Positions 33,693 to 44,405 of a stretch of 64,000 bases of DNA are shown here, in pieces. The DNA is from Smallanthus sonchifolius. Lineage: Eukaryota > Streptophyta > Magnoliopsida > Asterales > Asteraceae. Below the pieces are notes generated by a model. It worked only from the letters and a program-made list of their open reading frames with translations. It was not told the origin of the DNA and did no database searches. How positions within the stretch are numbered: the first letter of the stretch is position 1; the number at the start of each line of letters is the position of its first letter. The stretch spans positions 47,441,880 to 47,505,879 of the forward strand of contig CM042042.1 of assembly GCA_023525975.1 (NCBI GenBank). Direction: 5' to 3'. The translations under genes and the position numbers were made by a program.

Positions 33693-35135
33693 TAAATAGA
33701 AGGATGTGTAGAATGCATGAACCTCTCATATATCATCCTGATTGAACCATGAATTCATTGGTTCAGTAGCGGAACTTGAACAATTAAACCGGGGGCAAAA
33801 AATATTACATATAAAAAGCCAAAATTTTTAGTGGATTTGTGGAATAGAATTAGGCTTTGGTATGGATTAGGAGGGGCCCATACACTAAAATTAATATAAA
33901 ATAAACACCGTGAGACGAAATCAATACTAGTTAAGACAAAAGTAGTGAGTTTGTGTTGGTCTAAACAGGCTCGGGTCAGTTTTGGGTCGAACACGCTTAC
34001 ACGTTTAGCTAGTGGAGTCGTGTTTGTGCCTGGTAAATTCATGTGGAATGTGGCATTTTGGGTTAAAGCATGAAACTTGGAAGGAGTCGGTAACTTAGGC
34101 CGACTTGTTGTTGGAAGAGAAGGAAGTTTGGTTTGCAAGTTTGGTTTTATGAGTCTAGGAATATTTATTTTTATTTAATTATTATTTTGGTATTTATCTT
34201 TTAGTGGGTTTGTTTTATTGTTTGATTTATCTTTATAGTTTTTACTAGGTTTAGGATACGTTTGATTTTGTTTAGTTTTATGGATGATTGTAAAAATGAT
34301 TTTCTTTTTATGGATTAAACGGATCATGTTCATGTCAACCCGTAAATACACATGTCATACTTGATTTCTAGGTTCGTGTCGTGTAAAGCTTTCGGGTTCA
34401 TGTTGGATTCGACCAATAAACCTGCAAATACGACCCGTTTAGTAGGCTTACAGTTTAGGCTTTGATCCTATTATTCAAAACTCGGTACCCACGATTGTGA
34501 GAATTACTACGACAACCATCAGAGTAACAAGTACTTTACGTTCCTCTTTTACTGGGAGTAGATGTGGCGCTCCCCTCTCGTTTACTTGGGCCCTTTTCAT
34601 TTTCTTTAAGGTAAGCAACAATTTTTGGCATGACTTTGGCGATTCTGACTACAATTAGTCTTATACCATATGACGTTTAAATAGTATGGGACAGGTGTTC
34701 GTATAGCCTCCCCTAAATTAAAATGTTTAATTTTAAATCATGTTGGACATGGCAATATAAAATACTTTCAAGCCCCATATGGAGTGAGTGACAAGTCAAG
34801 TAGTATAAGATTCACCATGTGTTTATCTCCATGTGAGTTATCAGAAAAGCAGCCATAAAGTCGAACAATATTGACATGAATGATATCTAAAATGTTTAAA
34901 TGTTGGCATACGCTTGAAAGGGGTGGTTGTTGTATGCCCCTTTTCAATTATTTATTTATTAGGGTATAATGTTAATTAAAGCATGTTTAAAGATCCAGAT
35001 GGGAAATAAATAGAGGTTGATAAGACAGCAAGAGAAGTGCCAATCATGTGACACATCCCAATCATGGAAACAATACGTCTCAAGAAATAATAGACACATG
35101 TGTGTGTTCATAACTAATTATTGACTTATGGCTCA
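33693..35135. other. Intergenic, MITE-like fragments
   Basis: 33765-33935 is a reverse-complement relative of the repeat at 6055-6410. 34320-34450 has 'gggttcatgttggattcgac' phrases typical of degenerate MITEs. No gene was recognised. Confidence 0.35.
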
Positions 35136-35286
35136 CAGTGATGAATCTAGAAATGAAAAAAAATTTAGGGTTATCAGAAGTATTAAAAATTTTATTCAGG
35201 GATACCGGAAAACATAAAACGATAAAAAAATTCCATTACGCGTCAAAAGTTTAGGTATCCCTAGTCATAAGGTAAGTCCGCCCCTG
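35136..35286. mobile_element. hAT-type MITE with TSD ATGGCTCA
   Basis: Starts CAGTGATGAATCTAG and ends GTCCGCCCCTG. ATGGCTCA flanks it at 35128-35135 and 35287-35294 exactly. It is 151 bp and non-coding. Confidence 0.78.
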
Positions 35287-36110
35287 ATGGCTCAGCCTCA
35301 CATATGTGTTTGGTATACAGCTTTAAGTTATACTCCTTAAAATTCAACATATTAAGATTACCAACGCGAAACATATTTTTCTAAATTTAATTATTTATAT
35401 TAAAATATTATTAGGCATGACACTCATAAATCGGTTCACGATTAAAAAGTTATTAATTTAGAGTGCATAAAAAATATAGTAAATGGAACACTTAGAAAAC
35501 TTGATTACTATTGGATTAAATTTCTCTTTAAAAGTATGTTCTATCAAATGAGCGGTGTTTCACCAATGTATACCTTGTACTTTACCGGGGGCATCAAATA
35601 AACGGTAAAATCTATGTGTTGTACCGACTTTGGTTTTTGAAGTTTTTTTTTTTTTTTTTTTTGCATGCAGGCTATATTACATACTTCATTTCTGTTGAAA
35701 ATAAGGACGATTACAATAAAGTGGCAGATAAACGGGTAACAAGTTGTGCGACAACCCCATTTTAAATAGCAAAACCGATCATACCAAAAACAAAGTATAT
35801 GATTATATGTATTATTAATTAAAGGGTAAATTTGGTTCGTAAATAGAAGTTACTGTAGAGGTTATACTAATTTCATTGCCTTTAGTACAAGTGGATTTAA
35901 CGTTTATGACTTTGCTTTTTATCTTTTGTTTTTAGATTTCCATATTTTTGGCTATATAAACATAATTGCTTTCCAAAACTCAAGCAAACTTAGGAGCCAG
36001 CATAGCTAGTTAGTCCCTCTAGACCCCACACGCCACACCTTGGTTTGATCCTAGGCAATGGAGGTTCAACCCAAATATATTTTGTTTTCGTTTTCTTTTG
36101 CCTTTTTTTA
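35287..36110. other. Intergenic, with orphan promoter-like segment
   Basis: A T-run lies at 35642-35662. Near 35955 TATATAAAC resembles a TATA box. About 100 bp downstream, an ATG at 36058 opens a 17-codon frame (MEVQPKYILFSFSFAFF) that stops. The stretch may be a truncated gene start. No downstream exon was identified. Confidence 0.3.
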
Positions 36111-38835
36111 ACCTTGCCGCAACATACAAGGTCGATTGTAACGCGTGAGGAATCGACATACATATTTTTATTAATGTTTTAACGTAAATTTGTTATGGTC
36201 CAACGCCTTCGCCGCCTCCGCAACACGCGCATATTACCCGGGTTCGAATTCAATGTTCGGCACTTTTATGTTTGTCTGGTTTTTTTCTTTTAAGTGGTTT
36301 ATGCCTAAGCAGACGACGTGGATTCAAAATCCGCAGCCCCACCCCTTGCCGATTTTAGGGGCTTTCATGCTATTTTTTCCTCGTGCGTTTTAATTTGTAA
36401 CAAAAAATCTTGTACGCTCTTTTTGCGCAGGGTGAGTTAACTAAAGGTTTTGGTTCTATTTTATAATCTCTAGAGAACGCTAATTTATTTCGCGTTTTAA
36501 CAATCCGTAACACGTGTTGGTAAAGGTTAGCATTATCGTCCTTCGAGTTATATATAATAGGTTTTCTGGCATTACTAAAATGCCCTATGACATTATTTTC
36601 TTAGTGTTAACTTGCAATTAAGAATGACTGAATAATATTAAACACTATTAATATTCCATGTTTTCAAATTTACTTTTTGGCTAAATATGTTTTCATTGAA
36701 CTCAGATATAAAAACAAAACTACAATATTAAGTTCCATGAAATGACCAAAACCATTAAGATGGACCTAAACACTAAAAGGACAATTGCAATCATTCGATA
36801 ATAAAAGAAACCGATGGAAAGTTGCTTCCAAACCATACTTGTTTGGAAGATTGTACTATGAATGTAGAAACAACAGAGAGAAAACCTCTATGCTTTTTTT
36901 AAAGGACTTAAGGACGAATTAATCTTCACAAAACTTGTTCTGTTTAGAATGATCGAGTAAACCTTATCGAGGACGATGAGTCCTAAGGGTGACTGGCTAT
37001 GACACCTTATGTAAATCTTACAATATTGTTCGTCTATAAAAAAAATACTGGTCAAAAGGAACGTCGGACTTTAAATACCATTAATTAACGCATTCTGAGT
37101 GTATTAACAATGATCAGTGGATGAAAAAAGAAATTGACACTTAAGTGTGTTTGGAAAGAAAATTTTTGTAATTGCATACTATAGAATCCTAAGGATAATT
37201 GTAACCAACATTTAATTAAGAACAAGATGAAGATTGACCGTAAAACAACTTGTATTGAACGAATGACTTTGTACATGCTCGATTGGGTTTGTATGACCCT
37301 AATTTGGAACGAAACGATGAGTAGGTAAGTAAATGTTCCCCCTCCAATCATATACAGTTTCTAACTTAGATTTTGACACTATTGACCCTTATATTTGATA
37401 CATTTACATAATACATCATAAACCAGCTTTATACTAGTTGTATTCTTGACCCGTTAATTTTATCCAAACTTGTATCACACAATTAAGGCTAACAATCACC
37501 CCCTAATTGTTGATCCAAGTTTGAATCTTGTTTTCCAATATCTTCATTGTTCTTGTTCCATGCTTCCTCTGTGGTTGCTTACCACTATTTCTTTCTTTTT
37601 CCGAATCCATTTACATGTTTAAGAATCTAACTTTTCGGTTTATCTTAAATGAATTAGATTTAGGATTTAGTAGTTTATGATTTTGATGTTGATAAATGGG
37701 TTAAACGGGTTAGGTTCGGGTTGACCCGGATTTATGTGTATTCAAGTTATGGTTGATATTATTGACACGAATAAGAATATGGGTTGTGTTGGGGTTGCAT
37801 AATTCAACCCGTCAACCTGCGACGACTGACACCTATGTTCCTAACAGACAATCTGTGAGAAAGTTATTAACTCGACTGTTGCATCTTAAGATTAACGACT
37901 TGCAAGTTGTCTATATTTTGACATAAATCTATTTTGTTTTCTTTCAAACCTCTTTTAAGACACAATCTCTAAGATGTTTTTAAACTATCTTTGAATTTTC
38001 CATTCATGTTCAAATAAGATTCAAATGAGTACATTTCAGATATTAAATTATTTATATATATAAATTCAAGTACTTACATTTTTCATATTGCAAAGAAGTG
38101 AAGCCAAGGTACAAGGTAAAGCTTAGAAGATTTTAAAATATTTGATTAAATTAAAGTTTCATTTTAAACCTTTAACACTTACTTTTTAACCCCTTTAAGT
38201 TTAGTATAAATACATTTTATACCCTATACATATCTATTCTTTTTCTATAACTTTTAGAAATATGATGTTTTATAAAATTCAAATCTGTACGTACTTATTT
38301 GTATCTATGTTTGTTTTTCCGTTGCACCGTGCCTATTTTATAAATGTTACGTCCTGAAGTTTTTTAACTGACTTCATTTTTTACATAAACTTCTTAATAT
38401 TATCAACGGCCTCGCCGCAACGCATGACTTTGTGATGGTTTCAATTATTTTATATAAAGTTTTGAACGTTATCAACTACGTCCAGGTTTTCTTTTTTTTA
38501 TATATGAAGTTACATGTGTTATTAAAGCCCCCTTGAGCACGCGTGTTCGCGCCGAATTTTCAACGTCAGTTTTTTCACGGTTTTACGTCATCGCCGCAAC
38601 ACAATGTTTCTTTTTTTTTATCTACGAGGTTCCGAATGTTATCAACAACGTAAAAAATTCATTTTTCTTATATAAAGTTACGTATGTTATCAACATCCTC
38701 TTTAACACGCTGACTCGTGACAACGTTTCAGTGTTAGTTCTTTTCATGTTTTACGCCCCCGCCACAACACGCTTAAGGACATTCACTTTTTCCGCAGTTT
38801 GACACGCCGCAACGTGCGTTAACACAATTCTAGTT
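36111..38835. repeat. Repeat region with CCGCAACACGCG words
   Basis: 36111-36530 and 38330-38835 share a vocabulary (CGCCGCAACACG, 'gttatcaacaacgt', 'tatataaagttacgt') in loosely repeated units of 100-170 bp. The right end, GCCGCAACGTGCG followed by TTAACACAATTCTAGT, resembles a Helitron 3' end. The middle part (36600-38330) is AT-rich, with a partial hAT-MITE copy at 37630-37835. No gene was recognised. Confidence 0.4.
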
Positions 38836-40237
38836 GTATTCAAATTGCTAAATTAATTGACCATCCTTTAGGAGCAATGAAATAAATTAATCAATTAATT
38901 TTAGCTCTTAAAAAATATTAAAGTTATGTTTGTTGTTGAGATGGACCTATGCTATATAGCATAGGTATTCGTGTCATTTAACACCAGTAAATTTGTTTAT
39001 ATATTTACCTAATGTTAGAATTACATCGTATAATTTCAAACGACAATACTTTTAGTACAAAGTAGAATCAAGAAATTTTGATGTTCAGCCGAAGTCGAAA
39101 AACACAGTAACATAATACAACAAAAAAAGAAGTGTTTAGATTTAAATAATATATAAATATAGTGTCATGTGCCAAATCAAAATTCTATAATCTATTTAAA
39201 TACTTTTTATAGATCTATTCAAACTAGCCATAAACATTGGAAAATTAATCAAAATTTAAAGCCGTTTTTAGCTTTAATCGGCTTGTTCTAAACTAAGCCG
39301 AGCCGAGTAAAAAGGTAAAAAAAAACACTTCTTCTATAAGCTCCAAACCGACGTCAATATGAAAGCAAAAACTATGACGGAAGAAACGCCGACAGATTTA
39401 GCCAATGAGCCGCTGCCGCTACTCTCTGCCGATTGGCCGGCTCCAGTGGTTTTGCGGCTGCACACAATTTAATAATTTTCAGAATATCGAAAAATAAAAA
39501 AATGAATAAAATTGAAATACATGGGGGACTGATCCAACACGGTTGCGTGGGCGGCATTATGTTTATAAAATTATTTTTTTATATAATTTTCTCAGTGGGG
39601 GCACACCGACTCTCGATGAACATTTATTTATAATTATTATATTTATTATTTTGATTTTCAAATAATAATATTCTCAGATTTGAAAAATATAAAATAATAA
39701 ATAAAAGTCTAAAGAGTAGAACATTATTATTCTGACATTTTATACTTTGAAAATTAAATTATAAATTATTGATTAGTTGTTTTGAATTTTCTATAATTTT
39801 TTTCGAATAGTTTGGTTTTTTTTTTCATATTTACCAAATATTTTAGATTAAATTTAAAAAAAAACCCAACAATAACTAAACTAAATTTTCTAATTATTTC
39901 ATTTAATTCATTTGGTTTAATAAAATTTATACAAGAATGTAACTAAAACCAAACACATCGCGATCATGTATTTGGAATTATATTAAAAGTTTGTAGAAAA
40001 CAAAATTATACATAAAACAAAATAATGAAAAATTAAAATTTCAAAGAACTTTAATTTATGGGTTTGTTTAGTGACATGTTCCTTCCTTTAATTCAAGGTG
40101 ATATCAAAGATGATTTCTTTTTTTGAAAGTATACACTCATTATAATTTCAAAAGTATAAGGGAGTAAAATGAATTTAAGTGTAAACTAAAGGGGGGTAAA
40201 TGGTAAGTCTCACATAGATCGCATTTCGTAAGTTAAA
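38836..40237. other. AT-rich intergenic DNA
   Basis: A 37-codon plus-strand frame at 39359-39472 (MKAKTMTEETPTDLANEPLP) lies in a short GC-richer island and might be a gene fragment; no family was recognised. The rest is AT-rich without recognised features. Confidence 0.3.
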
Positions 40238-41219
40238 GAGTAAATTTCGCTTTTGGCCCTTATGGTTTATCCTGTTTAACCATTTCAGTCTAAAAAATAA
40301 TCTTTTAACGTATCAGCCCCTAAGGTTACATTTTTGTAACCATTTCAACTCATCTTACTAACTTTGTTAACTTTTTCAGTTAAGTATAAGACATTTTAGT
40401 AATTTTATTTCTAAAGGACTAGTTTAACCATTTAAGTTCAATAAAAACCATTTTTTAGTTTTTTGATAAATTTGTTACTTATTTAAAAACGTTTTTTTTT
40501 GTACTTTTTTAAAATAATTTTTTTAGTTTTTTTTCATAAACACGTCTTTTTTGTACTTTTTAAAAACGTTTTTTAACTTTTCTAAAATTTTTTTTTTTTG
40601 ATGTTTCCATAAAAACATTTTTTCAGTTTTTTTAAAAACGTTTTTTTTTTAGTTTTTTTACGTTTTTATAGTTTTTTCATAAAATGTTTTTTTATCTATT
40701 AATTCTTTTTACTTTTTTAAGAATGTATACTTTTTAAATTTATTTTAGAAAGGTTTCTCATGTGTTTTTTTTTAATTCTTTAGAAATTTAGTTTTAAAAC
40801 GTTCTCCTTAACCGCACATTTTATGAAAAAAACTAAAAAAACGTTTTTATAAAATACTGGAAAAAAATGTTTTTAAAAACAATTTTATGAAAACATAAAA
40901 AAAATTAAAAACGTTTTTAAAAAGTTCAGAAAAAGACGTTTTTATTAAGAAAAAAAACTAAAAAAAGTTTTGAAATAAGTAAAAAAATTATCAAATACTA
41001 AAAAAAAGTTTTTATTTGATTGAAATGGTTAAAGTCGCCTGTTAGAAATAAAATTATTAAAATGTTTTATACTTAAGTGAAAAAGTTAACAGAGTTAATA
41101 GCATGGGCTAAAATTGTTACAAAAATACAACTTAATGGACTGATACGTCAAAAAATTCATTTTTAAACTAAAAAGGTTAAACATAACAGAGGATAAAGGC
41201 CAAAAAGCGAAATTTACTC
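40238..41219. mobile_element. Foldback element (982 bp)
   Basis: The two ends, GAGTAAATTTCGCTTTTGGC and its complement GCCAAAAAGCGAAATTTACTC (41199-41219), begin inverted arms that can be followed for several hundred bases. Paired phrases include TTTGTAACCATTTCA with GAAATGGTTA, and TTTAGTAATTTTATTTCTAA with AGAAATAAAATTATTAAA. The centre is rich in A/T homopolymers. GTTAAA occurs on both flanks (40232 and 41221). It is non-coding and resembles MULE-type foldback MITEs. Confidence 0.78.
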
Positions 41220-41317
41220 GGTTAAATGACAGAAAATGATAAGAAACTGCCAAATGACTATTTTATACTAAACGACAAACGAAAACTAATGGCCTAATCA
41301 GTTAAGCAAAGGACATA

Positions 41318-41716
41318 TTAGTAATTATACCTGTTCGCCGGAGTAGGGCAGAAAGTGATGACGTAGTTGGCGGAGGAACACGTAAAAGTGCTAGTCCCGT
41401 CGTCATACGCGTAACTGTACGCCGTCGGACATGCGGTTTTAAAATACTCAGAATACGACGTCGGATTGCACGTCTGTGGAGTCGAGTATGCTCCACTACA
41501 ACAATACATAGGATCCCCAAACGCCTCACAAGCACTCCGACAAGCAACGGATTCATCGCCGGCGCCGGAGCCGGTCAACCGCAGCTCCGACGGACAGTTT
41601 CTGTTCAAATCAACGAAACATCCGGTGACATTACAGTTTCCAGCAGATTCACCTGTTAAAATAATATATTAGAAAATATTATTCGATTAGGTTTTCATTG
41701 TAATCATCCGATTATA

Positions 41717-41769
<53 letters not shown>

Positions 41770-42388
41770 TTATATTTGATTAATAATACATATAGGTCAC
41801 ATGAGCTTTTTCATTATTTAAGATGGTATCAGAATGACAAAGTTTAGGTTCATTTCTTAATCCAATTATATCTCTGTATATAATTGATCAATAATACATA
41901 ATACTAACATACTTTTTTTATTATTGATATCAGAGCATACTTATATTCTTACCTTGCGGTACGACCATCATCGGGAGATTGTAACCGTCGACGAGGCTGA
42001 CGTCGTAGAAATCCATCCCGTTGGCTCCGTTTAGGGTAAATTCGGCCAAGGTGGCCGGAGGTGCGGCTCCGCCTCCGTTGCATTCAATGGTTCCGGAGCC
42101 GCAATCGCCAGTGAGGCAGGTGAATCGGCCGGTTGAGTCGGTGGAGCAGAGTGTGCGGCCCCACATTCGGCCGGACCAGCCGGGTGGGATGGAGATGGAG
42201 TTTGATTGGGTGGGTTGGAGGGGGAAGCCGGTGGTGGGTAGGGGGGAAGTGCCGGCGCCGGAGAGAATGCCGGCCCAGACGGGATAGGTGCATTGATTGG
42301 TTAGTGTGAATGTTGCTGATTGGATTGAGTTAATTGAAGATATGAAACAGAGAGTTAGAAGAACGATAGAGAATTGAAGTTTCGCCAT
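41318..42388 (-). CDS. Thaumatin-like protein (PR-5 family)
   Basis: Two exons, 42388-41953 and 41652-41318, joined in frame (CAA G/GT GAA), encode 256 aa. The ATG at 42388 gives a signal peptide (MAKLQFSIVLLTLCFISS), while an upstream in-frame ATG at 42475 would add 29 His-rich residues before it, so the inner start is chosen. The mature protein has the thaumatin fold markers: FTLTNQCTYPVWAG, WSGRMWGRTLC, the GDCGSGTIEC block, TLAEFTLNG, DFYDVSLVDGYNLPM, and DPMYCCSGAYSTPQTC near the C-terminus. Sixteen cysteines are present, as in canonical large members. The Arg/Glu/Asp residues of the acidic cleft are visible in these motifs. Members are secreted and many bind beta-glucans with antifungal activity. 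The 300-bp intron holds a (TA)n run. Confidence 0.95.
41717..41764. repeat. (TA)n microsatellite in TLP intron
   Basis: About 48 bp of TA dinucleotides in the single intron of the thaumatin-like gene. Confidence 0.95.
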
Positions 42389-43954
42389 TGTTAAGGGTTG
42401 AAACAAATGAATTTGCAGGTGAGTGTAGGAAGAAGGTCGGAGAAGGTGGTGGTGGTAGTGATCGTCGTTATGCACGTTTTATTTTTATGCAAACGTTTAG
42501 GTTCACACTCCTCATGAAGTTATTTATACTGGTAAAACTATCACTTTCACCCCCTACTTTTATAAACAAATATCAAACTGACCCTTACTGTTTATTTATA
42601 TAAACATTATGAAGCAAACCCTAAATGGTTTATAAAGAAATAAACTATGATATACTATTGTGTTCGTTCTTGAGTGAACATCCTGGTGGTTAGATGTTGT
42701 GTCCCATAACCAAAAAATTATGGTTTTAAAACTTGTAGAGTGCATGTTGTAATATATTTATTTTAAAAATTCTAGGTGTTGTTCAAAATACATACATATA
42801 TATACTATTGTGTTCACGATACGATTTAGCCGGTTTTGTAAACGAATCGTTAACTATGGTAACGAAAAACGATAAAATAAAGTGGGCGGGTGGTTCAGCC
42901 AGACATTCCGGTCTTAACGGTTTAGGTTCTTTTTGATGGTTTAAACTGGTTTTTGTTATATCTTTTTTAATTGTTAGTTTAAATCGACTTTTGTTATTTT
43001 TTAAGGGTTAAATGACGGGTTTCAAGCTTGGAATCATTGGTCGGACCATTAGACTGTCATATCAAAATATGAACCCGGTCAGATAAATCTTAAACCAGAT
43101 AAACCATGCAAGTTGCTTTGATTTGGACGGTTCGGTAGAATTTTTATTGTTATGAACAAAGCTAATTAAGGCTAAGATATTCTCCCTTGATCGGGTGGGT
43201 CAGTGGCCTGTCCGTGATCCAAACTGATGTTAAAAAAATCTATTTTATTTTCATTCAATTAATGGCAAATTATTTAAAGCACAATATTCTATTAATTAAA
43301 TATGTAAAAACAAACACTTATTAACAAGTATTAGGTAACATTCAAATAAATTCTACGATAAAATAAAACAAGTTGAAGTTTATGGCCTAAATCATGCATA
43401 TTGAATGCATGTCCTACTAATTTTATTATTATATATAAACTTGACTCGGTAAGTAATAAATCCAAAAGATGTTTCAATCATAAAACACTTTTTACTATAG
43501 CGAAAGTGTTAGGGAAAACATCGGTTTACAAGAATAAATAGTTTTAAAAAACCAATAACAAATAAGACTATACGAGGCGTATAAGGTACGATATACCTCT
43601 TGCAAGATATCTGGCATTGTAAATTAGGAAAGTTATACGCCTTGTATAGAGCTATACGAGACGTATGAAGCGTGTCAAAATATGAAATCGAGGTGCTCTG
43701 ATAGTAGGACCCATTATTTATCAATTTTTCAACAAAATTATACATGTATAAAATCTAACGTAATCGTTTTTATTTATTATTTATTAATTTATTTCTTTTA
43801 TCCGGTAAGCAGATTGCTATGTAAATTGAGCATCAGGCATATTTGTAGTTAACTGGTTATACATGACCATGGGATGATAATAATAAAACTAATTATTAGA
43901 TAACTTTAATTTAATTACTTGTTTCGTGGTGTCATTCTAACCTAAGTAGAGGAT
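42389..43954. other. 5' flank of TLP and AT-rich spacer
   Basis: The minus-strand promoter of the TLP gene begins at 42389. 42820-43250 has 'ggttcagccagacattccgg' type words of degenerate repeats. I searched this stretch on the minus strand for the missing last CDPK exon (EADIDKDGKIS-type motif) and did not find it. Confidence 0.4.
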
Positions 43955-44345
43955 TAGAGGTGGAGTCATTGTGATTGTGGGTAAACAAGCCGACGCGCTC
44001 GTGAGCTACTCGAGATCGGCACGCTAAAAACCCGAATCGTGCCCGCGAGCCTAAACAAGCCTTTTAGTTATATAGTTTTTATTTAATATATTTATATAAT
44101 AATCATTATATATAAAACTATGATAAAAAATAATTAAATAATATAATAAACGAGCCAAGCTCTCGAGCCTTAGGAATGGAGCTCTAAACGAGCTAAGCCC
44201 GAGCATTAGAAATAGAGCTCTAAACGATCCGATCCAAGTTCGAGCCTTAGAGCTCTAAACGAGTCAAGCTCGAGCTCTCTTAAGTTAACGAGCTGAGCTC
44301 AAGCTTAAGCGAGCTCAGGCTTGACTCAGCTCATATACACCCCTA
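43955..44345. mobile_element. hAT-type MITE next to last CDPK exon
   Basis: Starts TAGAGGTGGAGTCA and ends TATACACCCCTA. The flanks TAGAGGAT (43947) and GAAAGGAT (44346) match at 6 of 8. The interior has repeated GAGCTCGAGCTT-type words. It sits 60 bp beyond the last recognisable CDPK exon. Confidence 0.6.
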
Positions 44346-44405
44346 GAAAGGATGTTTCTAGCCATAAAAAATAGTAGTATTTTGACAACAAAAGTAAAAG
44401 TTTAC

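Noticed and set aside
33755..34138. 127-codon minus-strand frame rich in Thr/Pro/Leu
   Set aside because: It overlaps a repeat related to 6055-6410, has no recognisable domain, and the start has no promoter support.
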